Position numbers and translations under genes: made by a program. A stretch of DNA of 64,000 nt, taken from positions 32,176,299-32,240,298 of the forward strand of contig CM055110.1 in assembly GCA_029204225.1 (NCBI GenBank), given 5' to 3'. Below are positions 10,128 to 20,722 of the stretch, piece after piece; the first letter of the stretch is position 1, and every line of letters begins with the position of its first letter. This DNA comes from Diphasiastrum complanatum (lineage: Eukaryota; Streptophyta; Lycopodiopsida; Lycopodiales; Lycopodiaceae). The notes beneath the pieces were generated by a model, which made no database searches, had not been told where the DNA came from, and worked only from the letters and a program-made list of their open reading frames with translations.

Positions 10128-11371
10128 TCTAGCGCATGCATCCCAAAGGGAGCCGGGAACCAGGACTTAGCTTCCCAGCCTTCAACTCTTGCCATCCAAA
10201 CCCACTTGACATACAAGCAGCCAACTCGCCAACAACGACCAGACTTAACCAACTTGAAGCTCCAAAAACCAGCATTGAGATCCAACCTGGCGCCATGCCA
10301 GATCGGGGGTCCCGATGTGGGTGACTTCCCTCCAAGAAAGCCCCCCGACATACATCAAACTTAACCAACTCGAAGCTTCGTTACAAACGAGTAACATCCA
10401 TTCCAAGCAAGCGGTCTGACTTACATCAGACTTAACCAACTGAAAGCTTCGTCACGAGCGCTGAAAGCCAACCTGGCACCACGCCAGACTGGACAGCCAT
10501 AAACAGGTAACTTCCACCCAAGCAAGCCATCCAACTCAGTCGACAGGTTAGAGCCCGTTCCCCAAGAGCTTAACCCATTCACGTTCATGCAAGGAACACT
10601 CAGAACCACAAGCCGCGATAGATATGGAGACAACCAGTTCCTGGACCAAATGGTCCCGACAGCATACCGCTGGCGCCACGGACCAAATGGTCCCGACGGC
10701 ATACCGCTGACGTCCCGGGATACGACCCTCAGCTATGTGCCAACTTAAAAATTTTGAAGCGGCCTTACAATTGGCGCTTTTACCGAACACTGAAACCCAG
10801 AAGGTAATCAGAGTCAGTTTGAGAAAAATCCCACTTTATTGATAAACCTGAGAAGGTTACATTTCAAGTGTGTGACCGACCCTAGTCTCCGGGGCGCTAG
10901 CATGCCAAGGCGAGAGCCATGACAACATTCCAACAAGGGAGGCTGAGACTTGGTTGGAGCTCGCCCTGAGTCGCAACCCGCACTCCCCTATATTATTGGT
11001 GGGATTCGACAGCGCCCCTCATACCAAGCACTCTACCCAAGCTGGTTAAGCACATTTTTCTCTCTCTAGATTTTTCTCTTTCTAGAAAGTCATTTTCTCT
11101 ATCTAGATTTTATTGATCCCAAGGCTTCCTTTAATCATGCCTAGATCGTGTAAGGTGATTGCACATCGATCTGAGCTCTCTAGACTTCGCTAGAACCAAT
11201 CAAAGATTTTCAGCAATAGGAACTTGGCGCCGGCTGGATTCTGGTCACAGTGGCGCCGAGAGTAGCGCCGGTGCCATTGGCACCGGGAGCAGCAGGGGCG
11301 CTGCTGGCGCCGGGGACAATGCTGGCGCCAATGGCGCTGGAAGTAAAGCTTATGAAGATAGCTTTACAACA
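10128..11371 (-). repeat. 5' LTR of the LARD-like element
   Basis: Homologous over its full length to 6408-7652. The terminal TG of the plus strand has decayed to TC here (TCTAGCGCATGC). The other end is the intact GCTTTACAACA. Its GC-rich block near 11250-11345 has a different count of GGCGCC-type units from the partner LTR. Confidence 0.85.
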
Positions 11372-11560
11372 ACTAGAAAGGCGGTGGATGCAAAAACTGG
11401 GTTGAAAAAATATATTGGATGGAAAAATTACAGAGGATGGATCAATGTACGGTTTTGAAAAAACAATGGAAAAACTTAAAAAAGACTTTGAAAAAACTTG
11501 AAAAACTCCAAAAATGTTAAGATATCGAAAAAAAAAAAGATAGAGTCAAAACGAGCAGCC
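11372..11560. repeat. A-rich minisatellite, right part
   Basis: After the target duplication the GAAAAAC-type units resume (TTGAAAAAA, CTTGAAAAAC) until about 11545, confirming that the LTR element inserted into a pre-existing array. The array joins the 3' end of the acidic open frame. Confidence 0.75.
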
Positions 11561-12522
11561 ATCTTGTTGTACATTTTTTCCCATCTTCGCTCTGACCTTT
11601 CTTGTAATTGTTGCCCTGTTTGTTTCATTTGTTCGGTAATATCTTGTATGGCAGTTAAAAGTGTGCCTAATATTTCTTTTGTTCCACCGCTCACTTTACT
11701 GATAGTAGGGTCTACGCTATTATTTGATCTTCCATGAATATTGAACCACTGTTGTTGAGTTGATGGCATTAGACTTCCCACAAAATTGACATAGGGACTG
11801 GAAATTGTCGCTCCACTAGCCATAGTAATATTCATTCCCTCCTTAAAATCGTTTGTATAAGCAAATGATGTACCCATAAGAGAAGGACCAATCATACCTG
11901 TAGTGGCATAGAGAGAGTACCCTTCATTGTCATCAATTTTTTCACTTTCATAGGCATCTTCATAGGCCTCATAATCAACATTATCATCTTCTTTATGATC
12001 AAAATGTTGTTCTACAGCATGGTGATGTCGTCTTTTTAGTTCATCAAGACCATAGAATTGATCCATGGGCTCATATTGATATTCTGTTCCACTTTGCACC
12101 TGTTGTTGCTCATCCATGCTTGTCGCTTCAAACTGATCCTCAGTAGTAAATTGGAATTGATCTTGATCCTGATTATCACCATCATTGAACTCTAGTTCAT
12201 CCTGACCATCACATGGTTCAACTGCTTCATCTGCAGAGCCATCTTCAATGAGTGGTTCATGTTGTTCTTCACTTTGCTGATTGTTGTTGAAATCTTCAAA
12301 GTAATGGTCAAGTTCTGAAGTGTCATTGTAGTTCTGATACTGATGATCATTAGCAAAATCATCGTTCTGGTCTTGATATTGATTGTCATCAACGATGTTG
12401 TCACCTTGATCATGATTTTCGATGTAATCATCACCTTGATCCCAATATTCCCCCACATCATTGTCACAATCGTCATCACAGTATGACTGATCTTCATCCT
12501 CTTGTTCATAATGCCAATCCAT
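11476..12522 (-). CDS. Acidic Asp/Glu/Gln/Asn-rich protein, unrecognised
   Basis: Open on minus from an ATG at 12522 (the frame stays open a little further 5'). Residues about 1-200 are highly acidic, with runs such as DQGDDYIENHDQGD and many Asn and Gln: low complexity and probably disordered. A less biased middle part (GPSLMGTSFAYTNDF) follows, then a probable helix (TAIQDITEQMKQTGQQLQER, ending RWEKMYNKMAARFDSI). The last roughly 20 codons are Phe-rich because the frame enters the A-rich array, so the authentic C-terminus is lost. The acidic-then-coil layout resembles the N-terminus of some retrotransposon Gag proteins, which is inference. A fragment of an unknown host gene is equally possible. 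Confidence 0.4.
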   Translation of the reverse strand: MDWHYEQEDEDQSYCDDDCDNDVGEYWDQGDDYIENHDQGDNIVDDNQYQDQNDDFANDHQYQNYNDTSELDHYFEDFNNNQQSEEQHEPLIEDGSADEAVEPCDGQDELEFNDGDNQDQDQFQFTTEDQFEATSMDEQQQVQSGTEYQYEPMDQFYGLDELKRRHHHAVEQHFDHKEDDNVDYEAYEDAYESEKIDDNEGYSLYATTGMIGPSLMGTSFAYTNDFKEGMNITMASGATISSPYVNFVGSLMPSTQQQWFNIHGRSNNSVDPTISKVSGGTKEILGTLLTAIQDITEQMKQTGQQLQERSERRWEKMYNKMAARFDSIFFFFDILTFLEFFKFFQSLF

Positions 12523-13493
12523 TAGAGTCAATGTGGAATAACTAAATCTTGAAACTGTGGATTGCAATCTTGGGAAGAATGTGGAGATGTAATGGAAACT
12601 AGTTTTAACAAGGTGTAGTTAAGCAGTAACAATAGGCATGACATTAGGGGAGATTTTAGCTCCAAAAAGACCCTTTAAGAATTCGTGCAAGATGTCTTTT
12701 ATATTATTAAAATATTGTAACACTAATACTTTTGACTTGCCATAACTTTTTAGTCAAGGCTTAGAAGTATGTCATCTAACATATCATTGGAAAGCCCTTG
12801 TTGAGCGCTTTCCAATGCACGAAACTCCGCTAAATTTGGACTTACCACTAAAAAGTTATGCCATTTTTAGTGTGGAATCAAAATGTGGACTCAAAAAAGT
12901 TATGCTACGTAGATTTCAAAATTGAGTGTTTTGATTGGTCCATGTGTAAGAAAAATTTGAGAAAAAGTATAAAAAGAATCTTTACAAAGGGTCTTTTTTG
13001 GATTTAGAACTCCTCTAATGGTTTTTTCGATTAGAGCAAATAAAAAGGACTTTTGAAAAATGTCAAATTTTGATCCCAATAAGATTATACACTGACAATC
13101 TTGTTGAGAAAATGAAGTTTGCTTTCTATGGCACTGAAATCCGAGCTCAAATGAATGAGATATGGTCAATTGAATGAATAAAACATAAAGTGTAAACAAC
13201 TTAGGACAAAGGGTCCTAAAATAAAATTAAAAATAAGAAGTACATAATGATGACGAAATGATGATCATTGTACTCAGCGCAGTGAACTGGGCAATTTTTG
13301 TTCTTAATGCACTGAATTCCGACGTTAAACGCAAAAGTTAAGGCTACACGAAGACAGGGAAATTACAAACTTAGAAAGGGACCTTAATAGAAAAGTTTGG
13401 TTTCTTTGGAGCATTGGATTGTTGATGAAAGATACTCATAGAAATCTTAAAAATGATGGCAAATTTTTTTCTTGGTTACTTGGGCGATCAGTT
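12523..13493. other. AT-rich spacer with hairpin-forming repeats
   Basis: No coding frame is convincing. The stretch holds nested inverted repeats (12738-12863) and a segment around 12895-13010 that recurs inverted near 31840-31975. Shared words include CTTTACAAAGGGTCTTTTTT and a GTAGATTT..TTTTGATTGG block. This suggests an old dispersed repeat. Confidence 0.5.
12738..12863. repeat. Nested inverted repeats (MITE-like or hairpin)
   Basis: Outer arms are 12738-12753 and 12848-12863, complementary at 15 of 16 positions (CATAACTTTTTAG against CTAAAAAGTTATG). Inner arms are 12785-12795 and 12807-12817 (CATTGGAAAGC against GCTTTCCAATG, perfect). A transposon origin is possible but no target duplication was found. 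Confidence 0.6.
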
Positions 13494-13712
13494 GGGGTGC
13501 TCGAAAAATTCTGGCAGCGTGAGCACAAGGGCAAGTAGGGTGCTAGGAAGATTCTGTCAGCGTGGGCACAGGGGCAAGTAAGAGAAAGAAAATCTCAACC
13601 GACACTTTTTAGAGAGAGAGGATCTCAACCGACGTTCTTTTAGAGAGAGAAGATCTCAACCGACGGTTTTTAGAGAGAGAGGATCTCAACCAACGCTTTT
13701 AGAGAGAAAGAG
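13494..13712. repeat. Two short tandem arrays
   Basis: 13494-13585 has two diverged units of about 45 bp around GGGTGCT..TTCTG.CAGCGTG.GCAC.. and GGGCAAGTA. 13591-13712 has four units of 30-31 bp (GATCTCAACCGACG, TTTT, AGAGAGAGAG). Related AGAGAG and GTAGCCGACG words continue to about 13800. Confidence 0.8.
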
Positions 13713-14537
13713 AGAATGTAGGCGACGGGGAATGTAGAGAGAGAGGGAATGTAGCCGACGGTGAATGTAGCCGAATATAGCCGACACATAGAGAGAGATG
13801 ATGTAGCTGATGTAAGAGATAATGCACGACAATTCATGACAATGTAGAGTTCCTAGAATGTGTTGAACCACCTACGAACCAGTGCTCTCAAAAGGTATGG
13901 ATGAAGTCTGACAGAGCAGCTTTTAGAGACAAATGAAGAAGTACGTGCATGGCCAGAGCCTAGAATTCGTGACCTCATTGAGCCAGCGCTCATGGATCAG
14001 CACTCAGTAACACGCAGTGAGCCAGCGCTCATGGATATGCAATGCTACAAGGAGCACTACAAAGAGCTTACAGACTATGAAAGAATAATAAAAAACATAG
14101 TGATGGTCTTCAGTTCAAAAGATAGCACAATCACAGATGAAAACATTGACTGAATAATTGCAAAAGGAGAAGAAGCCATAGCTGAGCTTGACGATAAAAT
14201 GAGGTAGTTTACTGAGGATGCCATCAAATTCAAGATGGATGATGCTGCTGGTTTTTATGACTTTGATGATAAAGATGAAAAGGAGGAAGGGAAGTTGAAC
14301 CTGAAAAAGATGATTGCAAAGAATTGGATTTCTCATGGACTCTTCTTTATCTTACCCTTGGTCAAGTCACAAAAAATATATCCAGTTCGAGGGTCCTAAA
14401 CTGTTTTTGCCAACCCAACCATTTATTGCACTTTTCAAAAAATAGTTTTCCACCAAATTTGGTTAAAAGGGCTCTTCCAAGAAGCTTCCTCCGGAGTCAC
14501 TATATATCAGTTGTCTTCGAAGGAGTTTTCCCTACTA
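13713..14537. other. Spacer without recognised gene
   Basis: Contains a short direct repeat of GAGCCAGCGCTCATGGAT (about 13978-14038) and scattered short frames. Between about 14200 and 14340 the plus strand has an Asp/Lys/Glu-rich frame fragment (MDDAAGFYDFDDKDEKEE) that may be a gene remnant but cannot be assigned. Confidence 0.35.
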
Positions 14538-14667
14538 TGCGGTGCGGAGAAGGTTTGGAAATCCACTCATGACAGATAATGCGCCCTACCTTGCTTGAAG
14601 TCATCATCTTTGCCTTCATCTCTTTACAATATATGAATGATATCAACCTTTTTTTAGTGATAAATAT
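14538..14667 (+). repeat. Left direct repeat of the orphan RT element
   Basis: Matches 17106-17271 apart from scattered substitutions and a roughly 40-base gap after CTTGAAGTCATC. The gap edges share ATC, consistent with a slippage deletion in this copy. Confidence 0.75.
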
Positions 14668-15136
14668 GATAGTGTTGGTCCACTGTCCAGCGATGGATCA
14701 CAGTGAGGGATCACACTTATGTTTTCATGGCTTTTTTATCATAAATATTGTTCGTTGTCTAGCGATGGACCAATGAGGAAGCATGCTCAGTATAGTAGGA
14801 ATCATTTGACAATATATGTGAGATAAAACATGTTTTCAGCATATTTTTCAGATAGTACGTGAAAATATGTACGTGTTTGACAATATACCTGAGAGATGCT
14901 GAAAACATACATGAGATAGAATGCCTTCTGAAATGACCAAGCTTTTTCACACTCCAAGATAAATACTTTCAGAACACAAGCAAAAGAATGGGCAATTTTA
15001 ATCTCAACAATCCAAACTCAATTGTATCAGGGTCAGGGACATGAAAGAAAAGACGATTCACTGGCAAGGAAGGACAAAGTAGTGCAAAGAGCAACCTACC
15101 TATCAAAAGGCTAAATTTCTACCGGGATTAATCAAT

Positions 15137-17105
15137 GTGCGGGATGGAAAAAGGAAAAAAAGGAGAGAAGTCAGTTTCTCGGCGACGGGACATCTTCAGC
15201 TGACTACCAGCAGTGATTCAGGGAGCTCTTTTTTACATTTACGTTACCGCAATAGAGTTTTTGAAGCAATCCATGTGAAGACTTTTCACACTCATGTTTT
15301 ATTCAGACTATTCAGTGTTGTAGATGAACGCTTTCATGATATTACGTTCGGTTGGACTTACCTACCAAGTGTCAAAAGTGTTTGGTATTTTTCCTTTGAT
15401 GTTTTCTGTGATTTTGACATAGAAAACTTGCATACTTGTGAATGCTTATCTTTTAATATATTGAAGAACTTTGTTGCTAAAAAATTTGGGCATATCATTT
15501 CAATAAATAACAATATTGTTAAAAGCCCTATTTTACGTAAATCTTTAGAAATGTGTCTCAATCATATTACTTTGAGAAAGAATAATATTAATGAGGTGGC
15601 TTTTGAACTTTATGATGGATGGTTCAAACCAATTAAACTCTTGCCCACGCACAAACATTTGGACTAAGAAATTACAATAAGGGAGCATGCAACTTTTTGT
15701 AAAAACATTGCCGTAGAAAATATCAAAAAAAGAACTTGGCTATATGGCAATAAGGACACAACTGCAAAATACAAACTGCTAAAAATGAAAGACAATGGCT
15801 CACAAATTTGCTCTACATCAATGGCATTGACAAGGCACAACACAATCCTAGTTTTATATGTAAATTCCTTGTACGGAAGCTTGCCCTAGATAGACTTAAC
15901 AGTCCTAACTTTAGCCCCTTTCCTAATGATCAAGAAAACTCAGTTACGGAAACTATCACATATGTAATGGAAAAACTAACCGGTTGAAGGAAAATAATCC
16001 AACATCATTGGGGATATAACCCAATATTTTAATGTCCAGATCCCACTTCACGAAAACTATTTTGTATGTTTGATCTTTGGAGTGAGTATGGCCTCCTAAT
16101 CTAATAGATAATGCCTTAATAGCCATAATGGTAGTAGTAGCATATGGATCAAAAGATAATAGCCATAATGACAGTGACAACATATGGATTAAAAGATAAT
16201 AGCCATAATGACAGTGGCAGCATATGGATATAAGTAATAAAAAAGAGATGCATCGTTTCTCCCAGGTGATACATCTCGAAGGCCTCCATGTCTCTTACAA
16301 AGGAATTTAGTTCAATAGCATCTTGTAAACGAGTAAAGGTAATAAATTTAGAATGAAAGATAACGCAACATCTTCTTGGGGAATGACTCTTTGTCGTATT
16401 TACTATGTACTTACAAAGCCCACAAGGAATCTTTTAAATGGATCACCAATGTGCGTGATTGTTGCTTTACTAGACTCGCAAAATTCTTAACAGGAGCTCT
16501 TGGTATGTTGTCACCGGTCCTCAAGGAAGGGGCAGGCCTTAAGGCAAAAACATACAAGGGTATCCTAAATGTGGATACAAGCTTATTTTGGCAATGCGAG
16601 TCCGCTATTGATTTTTATCTCAATCTACCATCAAAGATTACCAATGTATGGGTTGCGGATATTTCTAAATGCTATGAAAACATACCTTTAGATGGCACTA
16701 ATGGGTTGAATACTATCATGAATAAATCCATTACTTGTGCTTTCAAACATTCTAATAAGATGCTTCTGAGTTTCAAGTGGGAACAAGAAAGAGAAGTCTT
16801 TAAGTGGTCATGGGCTAATAAAAAGTCTGAGGGATGGTACCATATCGATAAAGACCTCTTATGCTTGTGGGAATGCCTTCTTAATAGACAATTGTATTGT
16901 CAGATTAGGAAACAAAACTTGGAGACAGATTCATGGTATACCAATGGGTTTTTCATGCTCACCTACATGGTGTAACTGGTGTCTTGTGTTCTTTGAAGCT
17001 GAATTTATTGAGAGACTAGCCAAGTTAGGGCTCAGAACAGGTATGAGTGATTTTTGTCACTCTTTTAGATACATTGATGACATTTGCTTCATTAATAGCC
17101 TATGA
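15137..17105 (+). pseudogene. Decayed reverse transcriptase with YIDD box
   Basis: Four pieces in three frames. At 15137-15667 is an N-terminal part with CECLSFNILK and GHIISINNN..LRKSLEMCLNHI. At 15844-15987 there is a short piece (LALDRLNSPNFSPF) from the region preceding RT. At 16376-16975 lie the fingers and palm: YKAHKESFKW then VADISKCYENIPLDG, which supplies the first catalytic aspartate. At 16941-17105 are PMGFSCSPTWCNWC and FRYIDDICFIN, the YxDD box at 17070-17081. Motif order and wording match the RT superfamily of Penelope-like and related orphan RTs seen in seed-free plants and algae, not gypsy or copia. At least three frameshifts make it a pseudogene. Nothing after YIDD survives except the flanking repeat. 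Confidence 0.75.
16117..16240 (+). repeat. Three tandem units of about 43 bp inside the RT relic
   Basis: Units built on AATAGCCATAATGACAGTG followed by AGCATATGGAT and AAAAGATA repeat three times, in the gap between the 15844 and 16376 RT pieces. They probably arose after decay. Confidence 0.8.
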
Positions 17106-17271
17106 TGTGGTGGGGAGAAGGTATGGAAATCCACTCATGACAGAGAATGCGCCCTACCTGGCTTGAAGTCATCCTTTTCTACTTTATGGTATATGGTTTT
17201 GCTCATTTCATATCTTCGCCTTCATCTCTTTACATTATATGAATGATATCAACCTTTTTTGAGTGATAAAT
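17106..17271 (+). repeat. Right direct repeat of the orphan RT element
   Basis: Longer of the two repeats. It includes CTTTTCTACTTTATGGTATA, which the left copy lacks. It abuts the stop after FINSL of the RT relic. Confidence 0.75.
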
Positions 17272-17342
17272 AGTCTTGGATACACGGTACTCCTGTAAAT
17301 CAAGTTGTTAGTTATGCCACGTCATACTGGATGTGATCTGAA

Positions 17343-20300
17343 AGTAACTAATATCCTTGTGAGGCCTAGAACACACTAAATGGAGTTTAGACAAGGTATG
17401 AGACAATGTATGCATGTGTAGAGTTATTAATAGCAATTCTATGAATAGTTGGTCCATGCTTAGGACTCTATTCTAGGTGAATCTATGTATAGGGAACTTA
17501 GGGCTATGCACGACTATGTGCCCAGGTTGCTTTTGGCTCTATATATTGAGGCCAAACTCGCCCTACTCTTCATTGTAGTCATTGATTCATTGCCAGCTAC
17601 GTCTTCTTGGTACCTTAGGTGAAATAGATTTTCAGGGAACTGAAAATTCTAAGGAGAGGAGAGTGGAAATCAGAGGTAGTATGTGTGATTGGAAAATGTA
17701 TTTTGCAGTTAGTATTTTAGGTAATTTCCAGTAAATAATTGCTTAACACTGCTTATTAATTTCCTGGACTAAATTCAATTAATTGAATTAATAAATGTTA
17801 TCTTTGTAACCATTGAGTTATCTGCAATTTTGGATGTCAATTGTGATGTTAGAAGTGGAATCTGATACGTGGATTACATTGGATCTGTTAGTTGACAGAA
17901 GCTTGTCCCTAGATTTGATGCATCAGTAGGGGATTTGAAGCTTATTCATTGACCAGAAAAGATCAGAATCCAATGTGGAACCATGTTAATTCTTCTTTTT
18001 AAGTCACATGGTCAGATGTGGATTTGTGGTATCCATCTGATAGGCATGCCAATCATCCAAATAAATGAATTCTCTAGTGTTTGGAAACAAGAGATAATAT
18101 CCTATATGGATTATAGGACAGCTAGATGATCAAAGGATCTCTAGAATATCAAATAAGGCAGTCACAGAGTTTTCTGGAAGGAAAAGCTGATGGTATGGTA
18201 CATCAGTGATTTTGGAAAGGAAATTCTAGGACTGTAAAGATCTGATGATCAATGGTGTGTTTTAGTACCTAGTCGCGATACGGGAAAGAAGAAAACCATT
18301 CGATCAAATGTGGGGTATTTTGGAAAATTTTGAGGTTTAATCTAGATCCTAATATGGTATGTCATTATTTACAAAATCAGAGGCCCTCAAATCTATTTGT
18401 CGCTTTCTTAATTAATCATTTACTTCTTAGTAATTTCTCAAATATAAGATATCATACTTATTTATATGATTCTTTCCAACATGAAGTTATTCTTCTGAAA
18501 GAATGTTATGTCATATAAATTACTACTTGTGTGAATAGACTTGGAATTAAGATAAATTCTCAGTTTAAAATATTTCAATTTTTTAAACCTAGAATATCTC
18601 TGTTGCATAAATGGATTTCGATGGAATAGTAGTTTCAATCACTCAGATTGAAAATATTTGAAGGAGAAGTCATGTTTGAATGAAGTGAATCCTTTACTGG
18701 AAGCAATTATTATTGACTTTTCTTGGATTTGGATATTTTCATATATCATCTTTACAGTTAACTTTTATTGAAATCTATAATTGCTTTGAAAGGAGAGGTG
18801 AAGCAATGGGATAAAATTCTATTTGGGAATATGTTGGTTGCATAATTTTTGGAAGAGAACTAGATGTGGTATAGAAATGAGTTTTGGTCTGAAAGTAATT
18901 TCGGATAGATTCAGAGTAAGATACCTAATTGGAACTTTTCAAATAAGAGACATTTTCTAGGAATTGTATGGACAATCTGGTTCTAGAACAGGTTTGATAT
19001 TTGAATCATTATCTATAAGTAGTACAATGAAAGGTCAAAGGTTACTAATTCCATTTTGATTGGAATAGAAGTAAGTTTGATCAGAATTTAAGTCTAAGAG
19101 TTCTGTATTGGATCAACCTAATCTTAGTTTGAGTAAGGTTGATTGAGTGAAAGAAATTATGCTATTAGAGGTAAGTTGGATTGAAAAAACTGCTGAGAGT
19201 GAATTTTATTCATTTCAGAGATTTTCTGGATATGTTATTTAGTCATGAGAAATAGAAAATATTTTGTAGCTGAGTTACAAGATCTCAGTGAGATATGTGA
19301 GTAACATATGTGGGTTCTAGAGGAATCTGCCAGGTAAGAATGTGTTTATGTACTGGGTCATACTGAGATTATTCTCATATGTGCGCGATTAATCTTATAT
19401 GAATATACTATGTATTCCTAGTTACTAATGTTATCTGGTGCACTTAACCTAGTCGGCGAACATAAGCATATGATCAAGTATTGTCTTGACAGATACTTGC
19501 AGAGTTAACAAATCTTTTTATGGAAGACTTATGGATTAACTTATAAATGATTTGGGTAAGGATCTAAATGTGTTGTCATACTAGTATAATTGAATTCTTC
19601 ACCTAGACATTTGAGATTTCTAAATTATTGGCAATTAATTTGAGTAGTTGATTACTCCAGGATGAAGTTAATTGGTAAATTGATCAGTATGATGTGGTTT
19701 CACCAAAAAGTGATAGTTTTGAATTATATAGCTTATAAGACGCATGATTAGTAAATCATTTGGGTTCATCATTTAAAATTATGTGCATTGGATATATATT
19801 ATTTTTGGAATAGAGGATTCCTTAGTTAAGGAATAGACTCAACTCATTTGTGATTGTATCCCAGAGCGCTCAATTGGATAACGAATCATAATGAATTCAA
19901 GAATAATAACTGAATTGATTTTCAGCAGGACTTTGGGTATGTAGATGTGATTCTGGATTGTAATCTAAAGTTTTTTGTAGTTGAAGATGATTGTCATTTT
20001 GGTATGCGTTTAGTCTTTAATTACCAGTTGTTTATAGAACTTGAATCTTGCACTTCAGTTAAAGAATCATGTTTTAAAAGTATTCCTAGATCTAGTATTT
20101 TCTTAATGGAAAGATTTTGGAATGACTCTTACTTTTCCTAAGTTATGTTGGACATATACTCCAGTATTTTGTAAATGATTATGATTTTGGATTGTAGGAA
20201 ATTATGATTGACGAATCATATGAATCTAAATATTTATGGTTGACAGATTATAAATAGATACTTAAATATTGTCAAAGGATTATAAGAAATGGTGATGACT

Positions 20301-20560
20301 CTTAAGTGTGATGACTAATTTCTGATCTATTATTTGAGTAAGAATTCAGATCAGTGTTTTGAATCTCTCTACTCCAGTATTTTATTTGAGAACCTATGGA
20401 TCTCACGGACATTCTCACAAGATAAGTATTTTATTTGTGGAGAACTTAATTTATCTAGTGGATGTTATTTTGCTACAGTTTATGGTCTGCAAATGCTTGA
20501 GTACAGTTCCTCATTTGATTGGATCTCTAGTTATCATAGGAGACAGACAAGTCTATTTCT
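17343..20560. other. AT-rich non-coding part of copy A
   Basis: No frame longer than about 70 codons and no motif I know. A TATA-like word at 17539 followed by a TCTTCATTGTAGTCATTG stretch looks like a retroelement-type promoter region, so part of this may be an old LTR and leader. The same sequence with small indels is at 39351-42540. Confidence 0.5.
17539..17548 (+). promoter_or_regulatory. TATA-like box, conserved in both duplicate copies
   Basis: CTATATATTG on plus, also present at 39549-39558. No transcription unit can be tied to it, so this is only a candidate. Confidence 0.3.
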
Positions 20561-20674
20561 CTTTGTGCTAGTCCCTAGTAACTATCCTCAGACAAGGAGA
20601 ACTCTGTGTACAATTTACAATGTTAGCTATGTTCTCCTTGTCTGAGGATAGTTACTAGGGACTAGCAGACAAAG
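20561..20674. repeat. Perfect 37-bp hairpin with 28-base loop
   Basis: 20566-20602 is exactly complementary to 20631-20667. A two-base bulge and six further pairs (CTTTGT with ACAAAG) extend the stem to 20561-20674. A derivative with a 28-bp perfect stem and identical loop is at 42541-42643. It may be a small-RNA-producing foldback, a miniature element, or a recombination scar. Confidence 0.85.
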
Positions 20675-20722
20675 ATCATTTTCTGGAGATGGGTGTTTCT
20701 CTCAACAGATAAATTCTGAAAA

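Larger units (their letters stand above)
6408..11371 (-). mobile_element. Non-autonomous LTR retrotransposon (LARD-like), 4964 bp
   Basis: Two similar LTRs (6408-7652 and 10128-11371) flank a 2475-bp interior. A tRNA-Met primer site (10114-10125) and a polypurine tract (7653-7665) place transcription on the minus strand. Flanks give a 5-bp target duplication with one difference: ACTGG at 6403-6407 and ACTAG at 11372-11376. I recognise no gag, protease, RT or integrase inside, so it would need enzymes from another element. The LTRs differ at 6 of about 133 hand-compared positions, making it older than the young copia copies at 44-57 kb. A third, solo LTR of the family is at 27512-28727. Confidence 0.85.
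14538..17271 (+). mobile_element. Orphan (Penelope-like?) retroelement relic with flanking direct repeats
   Basis: A decayed non-LTR-type reverse transcriptase frame (15137-17105) lies between two direct repeats, 14538-14667 and 17106-17271. The repeats share GGAAATCCACTCATGACAGA, GCGCCCTACCT, CTTGAAGTCATC and TATATGAATGATATCAACC. The left copy lacks about 40 bases. Penelope-like elements are known to be bounded by such pseudo-LTR repeats. No endonuclease domain, primer site or TG..CA ends are visible. The right repeat begins directly after the last readable RT codons. Class assignment is inference; the RT itself is clear. Confidence 0.55.

Noticed and set aside
12192-12509. Met/Ile/Thr-rich frame overlapping the acidic frame on the same strand
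   Set aside because: A shifted reading of the GAT/CAA-rich acidic coding sequence; low complexity without independent support.
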